The notes under the pieces were generated by a model. It saw only the letters and a list, made by a program, of their open reading frames with translations, was not told the origin of the DNA and ran no database searches. A DNA stretch of 64,000 nt from Sialis fuliginosa (lineage: Eukaryota > Arthropoda > Insecta > Megaloptera > Sialidae): assembly GCA_961205875.1 (NCBI GenBank), contig OY540814.1, forward strand, positions 5,686,993-5,750,992, given 5' to 3'. A program made the position numbers and the translations under genes. Below are positions 25,010 to 37,684 of this stretch, piece after piece; the stretch's first letter is position 1, and each line of letters opens with the position of its first letter.

Positions 25010-25599
25010 GCTCAAGAACCACTTATCTGATTTTTGTGGTTTTTTTAAAATTCAGATATGTTCTCTAGTCAGGTTATAGGTGACGATAATAGTAAATCAA
25101 GTCGGGAAAAAGTTTGCCGTCACGCGTTCTTTTGCAATACACTGCCTAAACCGTTAAATATTGAACAATATAATGTAGTAAATAATTGTGTAGAACCAAA
25201 ATATCTAAAATAAAGCCCGCGATACCATATGTATATCTAACTTTTATATCTAAGCCACAATGACTGCTTTTATGTTATAAAGAAAATTTAAAATGTTTGG
25301 GTTCATGATTTCATCGTCATAAGTACTTAATGTAGATATAATTTGCCCTTTACAGCATCCAATTTGGTTTTTTAGTCTAGGAAATATCTTGAAAGAAATT
25401 TATATATTAATTAAATTTAAATTGAATACAAATTATTTGTACTTTTTGTTCTGGCTCGTTTCTGTTAGGTAATTTAGGTGTTGATTAGTTGTTATTACAA
25501 TAAAAACTAATCGTATTTGTACTTAATTCAACTATATTTTTCAAAAATCTTAAACAATTATTTCGTAGTCCACACGAGCGAAGTCGCGGGTACAGCTAG
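25010..25599 (+). mobile_element. Helitron-like element, Lepidoptera type
   Basis: The 3' end is CACGAGCGAAGTCGCGGG then TACAGCTAG, followed by T: GC hairpin, CTAG terminus, T flank. The interior contains AGTAAATCAAGTCGGGAAAA, TTTGCAATACACTGCC and CACAATGACTGCTTTTATGT, shared with 61586-62284 and, for the 5' part, 39265-39495. Start approximate. No Rep/helicase coding sequence, so non-autonomous. Confidence 0.7.
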
Positions 25600-26450
25600 T
25601 TTCATTATATGTTTATTATTTTTGGAACTACTTAACTATCAAATGAAAATATGCATCAATTTTTTTAAACAAATTAAAAAAAACTAATCTATTTTTGTGC
25701 CAACAATAGATATATAATTTCATGGTCAAAGTAACGCAAACAACAAAAATATTTACGTGGTCAGTATCTCCAACAATACTTTATAATTACATCGAACGCT
25801 AAATGCAATAACACGAGTACAAAAACACATGAAATCCCCAAAACATAACGAAATCGGATATTTTCTTTTCTGTATTTACCTTCAATTTAAAGCACCCATT
25901 CAAGTGAACAGAACATAGACAATCTGTAACCACAACCTCTCGTTCTTTCATACTCACGAGTGCATCTATCACTGTTTCGTCACCCTTTCTTCAAACAAAA
26001 TAATAATATCGAATAGAAGAGCGACGAGCGCAGCTTGCTCCGATCCAAAATTTTCGCGACATGTGCTATTTGCGGCAGATGCACGTTCACAAAGAATGTA
26101 CTTCATGCGGGTGCAAAAGCTTAAACCAATTGTCTAAATTGATATTAACATAGAAAGAGCAGTTGCAAGAATCTAATATTACTCAAAGAAATAATATCGA
26201 TCTTATTTTCGTGACATCGATATGATTTTTTTTGTTGGTTTGTTTTCGTGGATCTTCTTTTTGGAATAAATAAATCAATCGATCTTTTAAAGTGTCATTT
26301 AAGGCGTGTTTTGTATTGTTACGTAAGAGGTTTGATTTTTGTGTTATTGAGGTGTGTTGCAATAGCTTTATAATAGAATGTGGGTTTTATGGATGTTAAT
26401 GCTATTGATTTGATTGTTAGAAAGAATAATGCGCAGTTTAATACGCTATA
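25600..26450. other. Spacer with a GC bump at 25,990-26,110
   Basis: AGAGCGACGAGCGCAGCTTG near 26,018 and TGCGGCAGATGCACG near 26,082. No exon structure. Confidence 0.3.
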
Positions 26451-27432
26451 GAAGAAAAGTGACATGATTTTTAAAGATCATTTTACCGATACTTGTTCGT
26501 GTAGCGATGTATAGTAATGTATACTGCAGTGCTTAAGTAATGGGCAGTAAGGTGAAAAAAATAAACACGATTTGATTTTTTCAATCTGAATTAATAATAT
26601 TTCTTTTCATAAAATTTATTTAGCGACCAATGATAAGTTACTTGACTGCAGTATTAGTCATTTGAGTGTAATTTTAGTTTACAATTCATCAAAATGCCTA
26701 AATTGAGTGACTTACTGTCTTTTATTTCTGGAAATTCAAAAGCAGTAAGATGTGGTTTACTGCCTTTGTACTTTGTAAAATAGAAGTTCTGCTTTTTTCC
26801 ACTGTTTTTATTATTTAAATAATTTTTTTTGTTAGACAAGAATTGCAATAATGCAAAATAAAAATTCAGTTTTATTTCAATGTACTTTATTGAAATTTAA
26901 ATAAAAGTTAGTAATACAATAATCTTTGTCTAATGAGTATCGAATTACAAAATCTTAAATAGTAATTAACGTTTATTGATATTTGTTGAATACATAACGA
27001 AAAATTAATTTTTATGATACTTAATAATTATAAAGTGATTGAAGAATAATTACAAAGAAAAAAATATATAAAAACAATTTACTGTATTATTTATTTGAAG
27101 TAGATAATTTTTGAAACATGTCTTTTCGAAATTATAAGAACTTGTTATGATTGTGAATATTATACGTATATTTTTCAGTGGAGAAAAGCAGTACATTTTA
27201 AAAGTTACTGTTTTTTTATGTTGAAAAATGATTTTACTGCTTTTATATTCAGGAAAAGTAACTTATTTGATATATTCAATAAATTAAAAAAAAAAATATT
27301 GTATTGAAATAAAATTCTTAATGATTAATTTTATAACTAATATATAGAAAATCGTCTGAAAACCCTAATAGCATCAAAATGACTAAAAGGCAGTAAAAGA
27401 AGTTTACTGCCTTTTATCTATGCACGGCAGTA
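26451..27432. mobile_element. CAGTAA-rich TIR transposon (family H), copy 1, with shared left flank
   Basis: Inverted ends: TATACTGCAGTGCTTAAGTA (from 26520) and, inverted from the right, TACTGCCGTGCATAGATAAA. The CAGTAA/TTACTG motif recurs inside (near 26,551, 26,740, 27,390 and 27,405). The 55 bp left of the terminus (AGAAGAAAAGTGACATGATT..) also match the flank of copy 2. Bases 26609-26797 are identical to 34991-35179. A minus-strand ORF (26654-26848) ends inside this core; see findings. Confidence 0.65.
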
Positions 27433-29259
27433 AACGTCAATGAATTGATTTTATAGTTATAAAATATTGAGAAGCACTGATCCTATTAAATTCCATTCAC
27501 AGTTAACCCTAAGACACAAGTAAATCAAATTATCTTGCGGTCAGATGTCTAAGACCGTTCACATTCTTGCGGCACTGGCAACAAATTGTAATCTGCGAGA
27601 AATCAATGACAAATTAGTTTTCTTCAGACTGAACCTTGCTTCCCTTCTTGCTCAGTGATCTAAAGTTTGTTCAATTAAACTCGTTCAAAGTCGATTTAAA
27701 TCCGGACAAAACTTTCCTTCCCTTAATGATTGCAAATATCCACATATGTTGTAATCTACATCAAGCATCACAACTTCTTCATGCCATTAGAGATTACTTT
27801 GGAAGCCCAGTCTTAGGATTAACTACAAAATGATGCTATTATTTTATATTTACATGGAAAAGAATTTTTGGAAAATTTATGAAATAAAATTTAAATCTGA
27901 ATATGTTTTGAAATTATGTCTTTTTAAAAGGTTTGTTTGTTTATGAATTGGTTAGGTTAATCCACCTGGTGGCCGAGATGTATAAAAAATACTAGGAGAT
28001 ACAGACTGATGCGTCACACGTATGTGACTTCCGGCCGAGTTTAAACATGATCTATCCCGTTATAGTTTCCGGTTTACTCATTATATTTTATCATTTCTTT
28101 TAGAACGGATCTAGTGTTTCAATGGATACAAATACTATAATAAAAGGTTGTTTTTTATGAAACCTTGTGAAAAAAATGTAAATACTAAGAATAACTTGAA
28201 AAAAAATTGTTTTAAAACTAAAAGTACTAATTAACAATTTTTTTCAGAGACTTTGAATTGATAGTTTAGAAATTAACGACATTTAAATGCAAATATATCG
28301 TGACTGAAGGATTAAAAACAAAAGGAGACCTATCTAAATACACCCCACTCAATAGATTCAGTGCAGAAAAAATTGAAAGGGGGTCTAAATTTTTTTTTTT
28401 TTTTAATATCATCATTTTATTTTTGGGTTATCAATTTACATCTTAATCGATATAAAATTTATATAGACAGACAGACGAACGGATAGAGCGAAACTATAAG
28501 GATTCCTAGTTTTCTATGGAACCCTAAAAATGAATGAAATTTATTATTAAGTATTATTATGCTTAATATTATTTACATAACAATTATACACAGGATCTAT
28601 TATTATTTTCAAGATAACTAATAAGCTATTTCACTTTAAAATTTTAAACCGCTTCTATTGTAAACACATATTCAATAAAAAAATATCAATATAAGGGAGA
28701 TAAAAGAATATAACACACGTGCCAAATACAAGAAATAAACAATAAAGAAAAAAATAAAACAAGTTTTATAAAAATAAGGGAGTTACATTTATATAACCTA
28801 TAAATTCCACAAATGCACAAGCATATGTAAAAATAATATTATTTACCCATCTACCGGTAAAACGCGTTTTTGTAAGCTGTCAAGCGATTACCATACACAC
28901 ACGTATTTGAGACGGTTGTTGCATCTGGTATCGTGGCACGGGTTCGAGTCCACCTGGCGAGTCCTGCGTTACGGCTGAGGGAAGAGAGGTAACGCCGACG
29001 ACGACACCTTGTCTCTGTACCCTCGCGAATTTACAACTCTTTATCAACTCGCCTACTCTTCGTGTGCTTTCCTTTTTTCTAAACCGTCGTCGCATATGGC
29101 GCATCTACCATATGCCACTTTATGGAAAGTTGACTTTTGTAACTGAATTTTATTTTACATGTAAATTAGATTACAATGATGTGAAGTTTTTTTATTTATT
29201 TAAAAGAATTTATGCACGCATTTTTACTTTCTTGTATCTATGTATATGAAATATAAGTA
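27433..29259. other. Spacer with repeat debris
   Basis: A T16-type tract near 28,391-28,406. Near 28,468-28,530, ACAGACAGACGAACGGATAG then GGAACCCTAAAAA is a degenerate transposon interior common in moths. A GC-richer patch at 28,900-29,100 has no convincing exon. A 65-codon ORF at 27636-27833 is probably chance. Confidence 0.35.
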
Positions 29260-29461
29260 GGTATAAGCAGTGGTGTACTGTAGGTTTCTACTGCCGGGGT
29301 AAATGGCAAATTTCCTCCCCCCCCCCATGCATTATATGCTAAATATGAAAATTGAAGACCTTTTTTCGAATTTGTCGCCCCTAATCCACAATTTTGCTGT
29401 CCGTAACAAACTGTCGCCCGGGGCAAATGCCCCCTTTGCTCCCGCCCTCACTGGGTATAAG
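29260..29461. mobile_element. hAT MITE with exact 8-bp target site duplication
   Basis: The element is 29268-29453 (186 bp), starting CAGTGGTGTACTG and ending CCGCCCTCACTG. It is flanked by GGTATAAG at 29260-29267 and again at 29454-29461, an exact 8-bp duplication. CAGTG..CACTG termini plus 8-bp duplication define hAT elements. The interior has a C10 run and GTCGCCCGGGGCAAATGCCC, matching a class of insect hAT MITEs with TTGCCGCCCC-type interiors. Insertion appears recent because the duplication is intact. Confidence 0.85.
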
Positions 29462-29464
29462 TAA

Positions 29465-30055
29465 GTATAGTAAAGTCGATTTTTTCGAAATCCGGATTTT
29501 GATAGAATTAAACCATTTTGACCTTCTCTGAATCGATTCTGACTATGTTCACCATGATGTCTGTGTGTCGGTCTTTCTGTAAGCTCTGTAACTCAAATAC
29601 GACAAACCGTAGAAGGGGGAAATTTTATATTTAAAATACAATTTTGTCTAGGAAGAAAACCTTCTATTTTTGAAAACGATCTTTCAATCGGTTACAGATG
29701 TTTACTTGTGTCAATTTTTGAATTTTTCGAATTATTTTTGAAACGCTGTGAATAACAGAAAAATAGTAAGCTAAAACTTTTGAAAAAAAAATGTTAATTA
29801 CAATTTCAAATAGTTCATAACTGAGAGGAAAAATAACTTATAGGGTTACTTCCTGTTGATCTAGAATCTTGAAATTTATTACTTGATATTAATTTCAACT
29901 TGATGCCTCTAGCCATTCCTTAGAAAAAGACACTTGACGGACAGACAGACGGACAACAAAGTCATCATATAAGGGTTCTTTGTCTCTTTAAATGCACTAA
30001 TAATAAAGTTTTGATACTTAGAAAAATATACCTGCTTCCAAACTTTTGGACGGTA
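29465..30055 (+). mobile_element. Family C repeat joined to a mariner-type right end
   Basis: The left half matches 23455-23790. The right half (from TAGGGTTACTTCCTGTTGAT through GACGGACAGACAGACGGACA to CCAAACTTTTGGACGG|TA) matches the right arm of the fold-back at 57410-57967. The terminus lies at 30053 with TA next to it. The matching left arm is absent. Either families C and D are parts of one long element, or one inserted beside the other. Confidence 0.6.
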
Positions 30056-30947
30056 GTGTATATGTGTACACTTTTCATAAGAACTTTTTTTACATCGCTA
30101 TTTAGTTATATTTAGACCATGATGTGTTATCAAAAATTTACAAAATAGATTTACGTTATCACAATTTAAATGTAATAATAATTTTGTGGTTACGACTTCA
30201 AAGAGACCGATATTATTTGTTTAGTACGGCATGATTATAAAGCATTGAAATATTTATGAGAAAAAACCATACCCAAACCGAATTTCAAGTATTATCTATT
30301 ATCTGAAAACATAATCTTAAGAACAACACGTTCACCAACATGCAAACAAAATAAAGTCCAGATAAATAATCAATACTAATGAGTTTTTAATCTATTTTCG
30401 TATGTGGAATTTGGAAGCTGTGTTATTGATTTATCTAAACAACTTATACTTTTGAAAATATAAAACACTCGGCGATAAGATGCGTCCAATTTTTATCAAT
30501 TAGTGACATCCGGTTCCGACTGCTAGGCGACTGTGACCTCGTGATAAGGACACACTGCCCGAACAAAGATGTGATAACAGTTTTGTTAAGATGATAATGG
30601 TTTAAATATCCTTTGAAGGCGATTGACATTTGGTCAAAATTCAGCTTCTCTTTTTGTGCGTATTGAAATAATATTTTAATTGGGATTAGATAAACATAAG
30701 CGTTTTGAAGTGATAACACTATTATCGATAGATACTTATAGTTGGTTATTTTTATTTATATTTTATAGATAGGTTTATATCAATATTAATATATAAAACT
30801 GTAAGCTCTTAAACTGTATAATGATAAAAAATTAGCGTCTATGTCATTTTATAGGTAATATTTATAGTTTTTAAAATATATTGTTTGCTCCAACTTGATA
30901 CGATAAAATTGAAATTTTATGACAGAAAAAATAATTTTTAACATTTT
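30056..30947. other. AT-rich spacer
   Basis: A 91-codon minus-strand ORF (30444-30719) has no recognisable motif; probably chance. Confidence 0.4.
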
Positions 30948-31540
30948 GCTCCTTCGCAATATCGAATATACGAGAAGCTGTGTGATCGTTTTAAAATGAG
31001 ACAAAAAAAATTGTTCTCCGATTTCAAAAAGTTCAATTAATTTTTCCGTTTCAGGTCAACACAAACACTTTTCGTTCCGTGTCTGTCCCCTGAATCCTTG
31101 TCACACGCATAACTCATGAACCGCTGAACCGATATTAATGAAATTTGGTTGGTTGGTTATACATATTATGTTACGTGAAATTTTTTTAGAATATTTTTTC
31201 TAGAGCATTCTATTTCCTATAATATATACATATATATAGGTCTACAAAGATTTATCTCAATTTGCTTTAAAAAATCGTAATTTGTTTTTTTAAATTGATA
31301 TTTACTTTGACATATTAAATATTATTTTGACGTTTGCATAAATTTAGATTTAGATTGAAATTGTCAAAAAATTAAAAATATACGAAAAAATGATCAGGTA
31401 AAATTGTATAAAAATTAAATGGTCAACCAATGCCAGGCAATATATCTGATCACTTTATCAGTGTTTATCAAACCTTTATCTACCTTTGAAGAACTCAGCA
31501 CGAGGAAGCACTGTACATTTACTTGGTAGATGTTTTTTAA
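30948..31540 (+). repeat. Family A interspersed repeat, copy 4
   Basis: Head TTCGCAATATCGAATATACG to tail TTACTTGGTAGATGTTTT. It has small internal deletions relative to copy 1 and keeps the CTCATGAACCGCTGAACCGA block. Confidence 0.65.
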
Positions 31541-32956
31541 CATTTTTTGATGAAAGCTCTCTACTTTTAGTGATAGTATAAATAGTTCGTATGAAGCTTT
31601 CAGAACTATATTGCATCAATTATCATTAGAGATTGGAAAAATAGTTTTTTAACTATTGCATAAAAATGCATTTATTGTAATTTTTATTACATATCTCCAC
31701 CGTTTTCAGAAAACTGGGTTGATTGAACACAATTTGAAATCAACTATTTGCAACTACCTTTCCAACAATTTTTAGACTATTTGCGATACTTTTTACTGCT
31801 TCGTTTGCACTAATTATTATTAAATCGTAAAAAAACTATTTACCAACTATTAACTATTTCATTGAAAATAACAACTATTTTTCCAATTTATAATTATCAT
31901 CATTATAATAAATTCTAGGGTACCTACATAAGTATAGGTAATAGGTATGTATGTCAAATTATCAAATGTATATAATAAAAGAAATAAATAGATATATTTT
32001 ACAACGGAAATCCTTTATCCAGTAACTTGTTAAATATATTTATGTAAATTAAATAATGAGCAAACATTCACATTCTAGTGTTAAAATTTTAACTAAAATA
32101 CAATTAACGTAATTAATATTTCGTGATAATATGTTAAACTTGATAGATATTAAAAATATATACATGTATATTTAAATTAATATAAACAAAAATGTACAAA
32201 GTTCATTGAGTGAGTGGGTTTTTTGTGTGGGTGTTGCAGAAAACTACCCAGTCATTCATACTCGATCGCCTTCGTCACCGTTTTCTTATCTTACAAGAGG
32301 ATGTGTGGCGAGAGGAAAAAACAACAGTCAGAAAGGATGCTGAAAGTCGGTCACTGATATTGTTTTTTTAGGTTGTTTCAAGAATTCGTTTTATAAAAAA
32401 AAATAAGAAATATTTATTTTAGATTTGAAAATGTTTAAGCTAAATTAGCGTTATATAGAATATGATAAAAAAGAATTTGAATTCATAGATTCCATATCAT
32501 TATTTATTTATGAAAATTATCAAATACAATTCCAGTTTTTGTCTAAACTGATTTTATTTTGAGTATAATACTTAAATAACAAGTAATAAAGTTCGAAGAT
32601 ACGTTTTAATAAAAATGATTTTTATTTTTATTTGGGTTTGAAAAAATTTCAATAGGAGGTTCTAAAGAAAGCGGGAGTGGGTTGAGGCAACCAATAAGAC
32701 GCCAGTCGCGAAATGCTCAGGTGCGCCGCGATTTCCCCACCTCCGATCACACGAAAACACCTGTGCGTGTTTACAAGAAAATGGAGGATCGCTACAAGCA
32801 AGACGTTCGATATTAAAGCACATTTATATTAAATAAGATTCAGTAGAAATCATTTTGTAAAAAAATATTTTTATTTAAAAATTTGACAGCCACAAATAAA
32901 AAAAAACTAATTTATTTTTAACAATAAGACACAGGTCAACATCATTTCTGCTCGAG
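31541..32956. other. Spacer with GC bumps
   Basis: About 32,215-32,350: GTGTGGGTGTTGCAG resembles an acceptor but no donor follows. About 32,660-32,800: GACGCCAGTCGCGAAATGC and GGTGCGCCGCGATTTCCCC. Candidate regulatory sequence only. Confidence 0.3.
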
Positions 32957-33414
32957 TTACCTGAATAGGTGAGTTCGGAAATTTTTGGCATGCTGAAACT
33001 GAATAGGATCCCCAAATTTCTCAATTGGTTCAGGTTTGACATATTTATGAATATATTACCAATCAGATATTTTTTTAAAGAATTTTTACTTTTTATTGCA
33101 CGATTTTTTTTCGCCGAGATATATTAGTTTGATGATATGGTATTTTTATTAATAGAGAAGACTCAAATGACACAATAGATTATACTACATAATATTTCGG
33201 TTAAAAAAATCGTACAAAAAAAAGTTAAAATTCATTTTAAAGAGAAAGATTGTATTATTTCTTACCGTAAACGAAAATTTTAGAACAAAATTACTTACTT
33301 CGTAATAAATTCTTAAACATGGGACTCTTAGATTATATAAAATATCTCAAAAACCTGAACCAATTGAGTCGGTTTCAGCATGCCAAAAACCTTCGAAATA
33401 ACCTATTCAGGTAA
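32957..33414. mobile_element. 458-bp fold-back element, TTACCTGAATAGGT ends
   Basis: Left TTACCTGAATAGGTGAGTTC and, inverted, TTACCTGAATAGGTTATTTC, then TTTTTGGCATGCTGAAAC and CTCAATTGGTTCAGGTTT in both arms. The left arm carries about 20 bp extra (AATAGGATCCCCAAATTT). Arms extend about 75 bp or more. No ORF. The superfamily is unclear because no convincing direct target duplication is visible. Confidence 0.65.
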
Positions 33415-34726
33415 TAAGTATTTTTTTGTTGACGAGTGATTTTTAAGCTGAAAACAATTAAGAAATTAAATAATTAACAATCTATTTTGACAATCGATAA
33501 AAAATGATTTTAATCTTCTTGACAAGTGAGCTTCTGATATGGGGATATGTGAATCATGCTAAACAGCTCTTCCTATATTAAATATCGGAAAATGTGTTTA
33601 CTCGCATAGAAGACTACATTTATAAAACAAAAGAACGTTACCATCAAACGCATTTACGTTCTTCTTGTGCTTATCTTTGAATGTGAAGTGCTTTTGTGAA
33701 AAACTACTTTAATTTCATACGATTGGAAATCTGTAAACAAACGTATCCTGCTTTTATTACAAAGAGTGTAGATACGGTTTGAACATGTTAAATAATGCAT
33801 ACGTACTATGGAGAATTCATGCCAAGTCAGTTTTGTTGAAAAAAATGAAATTTTTAATTTTTACAAAAAATGCAGTTTTAAAAATTTTGTTTAATTATAA
33901 TTATTTATGTATCTTGAATCTTGACTATATTGTATCGATAAATTGTTTCATTATTTGAAAATATGTGGATTCTTAGGTTGATTTAAAATTTGAATTCTGA
34001 AATTTGGAACTGAAATTAAAAAAAATACAATTTTATAATATTAGTTTTGTAAAATCTAAGATGTTTTTACTGTTCTTTAGGACTTTATTTTGACTATATT
34101 GTTACGATAATATTTTTTTCATTATTTGAATTATTAATATTATTAGGTTATTTTAAAATTTAGATTTAAAAATGTATCAAGTGATGAAATTCTTTTTAAC
34201 AATTTTATTATTGTAAAAGTTTTCTTAATTTGATAACACATTTTTTCCTTTATTTACTAAAATATTAAAATTTATATATACAAGATATACAGATATATGT
34301 ACGTAATTATCTAAGTACTGTGATAAATAAGTGTATAGGTATGTCTATTGTCTATATATACATATTTTTTCTAGGTAAAACTAGATTTTAATTGATCATA
34401 TCAAAAGAAACATCCGATAGCAAATATGAACTACGAACACATTGTAATCTTTTATACCCCATTGAATCTATAAGTGCACGTGTATAGAATCGATATAATC
34501 ATCACAGAATTGTTAAAGTATACGATATTTTCTGCATACAAATCCATAAATGAGCTCTTAGAATATGTACGTACTTCATACCTATATGTATATATATAAT
34601 TAGATTCTGTGCACATTGTTCTACATACTTTCAATGGAATTCTATTGTGAACAATTAGTTATTTAAAAAATATTCAATACATTTACAGATCAGACAAATT
34701 TGGTAATGTACAATTTTGTTGGCGTG
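33415..34726. other. AT-rich spacer
   Basis: No supported feature. Confidence 0.5.
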
Positions 34727-35670
34727 CTCAAGTAACGGGCAGTAATGTGTAAATAGTAAAAATGAAGAGAACTGAACTCGAAGTTTTTGATTTTTTTAAA
34801 CTGATTTAATAATATATTTAGAAGAAAAGTGACAAGATTTTTAAAGATCATTTTATCGATACTTGTTCGTGTAGAGGTGTATACTGCAGTGCTTAGGTAA
34901 TGGGCAGTAAGGTGTAAAAAATAAAAACGAAGAAAACTGAACTGAAGTTTTTTGAATTTTTTTAAATTGAATTAATTATTTATTTATTTTATAAAATTTA
35001 TTTAGCGACCAATGATAAGTTACTTGACTGCAGTATTAGTCATTTGAGTGTAATTTTAGTTTACAATTCATCAAAATGCCTAAATTGAGTGACTTACTGT
35101 CTTTTATTTCTGGAAATTCAAAAGCAGTAAGATGTGGTTTACTGCCTTTGTACTTTGTAAAATAGAAGTTCTGCTTTTTATTATTTAAATAGTTTTTTTG
35201 TAAGAGATGGAATGCAATAATGCAAAATAAATTTTTGATCTTTGTTGAACACATAATGAGAAATTAATTTTCATGACACTTAATAATTAAAAAATGATTG
35301 AAGAATAATTACAATGAAAAAAACAATTTATTGTATTATTTATTTGAAGTAGATAGTTTTTGAAAATGCTCTTTTCGAAATTATAAAAACTTGAAATGAT
35401 TGTGAATATTGTACGTATATTTTTCAGTTGATAAAAGCAGTATAATTTAAAAGTTACTGCTTTTTTATGTTGAAAAATGATTTAATTGCTTTTATATTCA
35501 GGAAAAGTAAATGTTTTGATATATTCGATAAACTTTAAAAAAATTGAATTGAAATAACATTCTTAATGATTAATTTTATGACTAATATCGTCTGAAAAGC
35601 CTAATAGCATCAAAATTACTAAAAGGCAGTAAAAGAAATTTACTGGCTTTTACCTAAGCACGGCAGTATA
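34727..35670. mobile_element. Family H transposon copy 2, with a duplicated left end
   Basis: The main copy is 34882-35668, with TA next to both TACTGC..GCAGTA ends. A second left-end segment (GTGCTCAAGTAACGGGCAGT, 34731 on) lies about 150 bp upstream, separated by the same AGAAGAAAAGTGACA.. flank seen at 26451. The copy contains the 189-bp core identical to copy 1. It is shorter than copy 1 mainly through a deletion after the core. Confidence 0.65.
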
Positions 35671-37465
35671 AATGTATATTCTAAAATTGTGTAAATTCAA
35701 GGATATAAAATATCAACTTAAGTCGGCCCTGGACCAAACTACACACAATAGACCAATTACATTATAAATCACTCCAAATAACAACGTGAGTACATCACAT
35801 CTAAAGTACACGTACATATATATGTAATTTGTATCAACAAAGGTGGCGTAGATGTGGGACAGACAGGTGTACCAACATAACATCTATCTCGCGGACTTCC
35901 GGCCGCGGCTCGGCCACTGCAGATCCTGTGCTTTGTGTGTCTCAGATACATCTAAGTGTGTCCAGCACTGGGAAGTGACCCACAGGAGATGCGCTCCACC
36001 GACTGCCGCGCGAAATTCCGCAGTGATAAGGTTGTTGACGTTATGCGTTATTAGTTCCGGCAAAAGTCGAAATAAAATTAAATTATTTAATCGTTTAGGT
36101 CGTTGATAGTAAAGCTATAATTTTATAAATACCAAATGTTTTTTGATACAAAAGTTTCAGGTTTTTTCTGTGATATAACAATACTTCTTAACATCTGGAC
36201 ATAAGCATGAGTTCTGATTCTTAAACATTTTTTATGATCAAATTTTGATTGTGTCAATCTAGAAACCTATAGTTTTCTAGATGATAATTTATGAAGAAAA
36301 ATCATATAATGAAATACATCTAATCCGGATCTGAAAGTGACACAAGCATTATTCTCTGTAAGTGTTCGTCAATTCAAACTAAAACATGGAACCACGGTCC
36401 ACTGCACACAAAAGAAAAAACACACATATGTGTGCTTGTAATGACTTAAACCAGGAGGTGGCAAAACTCCCGGAGATGCGGTCCAGTGCGTCGCAAAGAT
36501 TAGCGAGGCCCCGCGACCGTGACGACAACAACACGATTCGTTCAAAGAGCCGTGTTCTTATTTGTTGGAAACACTGACCAATAGAAACCACAGTCTTTGT
36601 TGCATACAGTAATTAGTTATTGTTGGAAAATGAACATTTGTCGTCGTGTAATGAGATTTTGTAACTTGTGAATAGATTGAAGTTCATTTTGTAGATACCA
36701 ATACAAATCTAGTTGTAGATTTTAGTATGATTTTTGTTCGTATAAAATTAACTAATGTCCAGTATTATAAACGAACTAGTAAAATTTGCTATCTTGCAAA
36801 CACTTCCAAATGAGGTTTCAAACGTATCTAACAGTTTTCTTTAAGTTTCATGAAATTTTCGCGCACACGTGGTATGTAAACACCAACGGTATTAAAACAG
36901 TGATGATATTATGAAATTTATTTTATACGGTCAAAGTCGCTAACTGTGTTACAATTAGTTGAAGTATCACTGCTCTAAATGCCATAGATACTAGTACAGA
37001 ATTAATACCCTCTTTGAGAGTGCTTGCAAGCTAGCATATTTTGCGAGCTCCTTTATAATACCGGTAATTTTTTGAAATAATAATGTTGTTTTTAAATTAA
37101 GCACAAAAGTTATAAGTATAGGTAATGTATGTTTTTAATAAAAATTAAATTAAGTACAATATTCCTAATTCTTTTTTTTTTTAATACTAGTTTATGATAC
37201 CGACTTCCCGTTTAAAAATATCTTCATTTAATATAAATTATACTTATAAATGGATCATTTAAATTAGATATTCAGTGGTGATTATTTAGATTTCACACGA
37301 GACAGGCTGATATTCTTATAAAACGAGACTACACGAGGTTATTGGTTATAATATCCTTCTCGTCTCATTTGAGATACCTTAAAAAATACATATTTTGGGA
37401 TGTCACTCCTCTTCTTACGCACGATTTTGATGGTTTTAAAATCGGACCGTCCTCAAGCCAGATCC
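35671..37465. other. Spacer with two GC-rich patches
   Basis: About 35,840-36,060 (GGACTTCCGGCCGCGGCTCG) contains an 84-codon + strand ORF (35852-36106) with six Cys and several His. I do not recognise it, and the Cys spacing fits no zinc finger I know. About 36,370-36,570 (GAGGCCCCGCGACCGTGACG) has open frames on both strands, as GC-rich DNA usually does. No splice sites convinced me. Confidence 0.3.
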
Positions 37466-37684
37466 AACCAAACAACCAAGTTTCATTAATATCGGTTCAG
37501 TTGTTCATGAGTTATGCGTGTGACAAGGATTCAGAAGACAGACAGACTGACAGACATGGAACGAAAAGTGTTTGTCTTGACTTAAAACGGGCCAAGTTAA
37601 AATTTTGATATCGGAGAACAATTTATTTTTTCATTTTAAAATGATCACAAAGCTTCTCGTATCTTCTATATGGCGAAGAAGAAA
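37466..37684 (-). repeat. Family A interspersed repeat, copy 5 (reverse)
   Basis: The complement reads from the head (TCTTCGCCATATAGAAGATA) through AAAACTTTTCGTTCC-type sequence to CATGAACAACTGAACCGATA. The tail is missing. Confidence 0.6.

Noticed and set aside
26694..26783. 29-codon + strand ORF in the family H core as a peptide gene
   Set aside because: It is identical in both copies only because the whole 189-bp core is identical; there is no independent evidence of coding.
28938..28952. GGGTTCGAGTCC as a tRNA B box or tRNA-derived SINE
   Set aside because: The T-stem pairs only about two bases, and I found no matching A box or acceptor stem around it.
32221..32236. GTGTGGGTGTTGCAG as a splice acceptor
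   Set aside because: No donor or open frame follows at a sensible distance.
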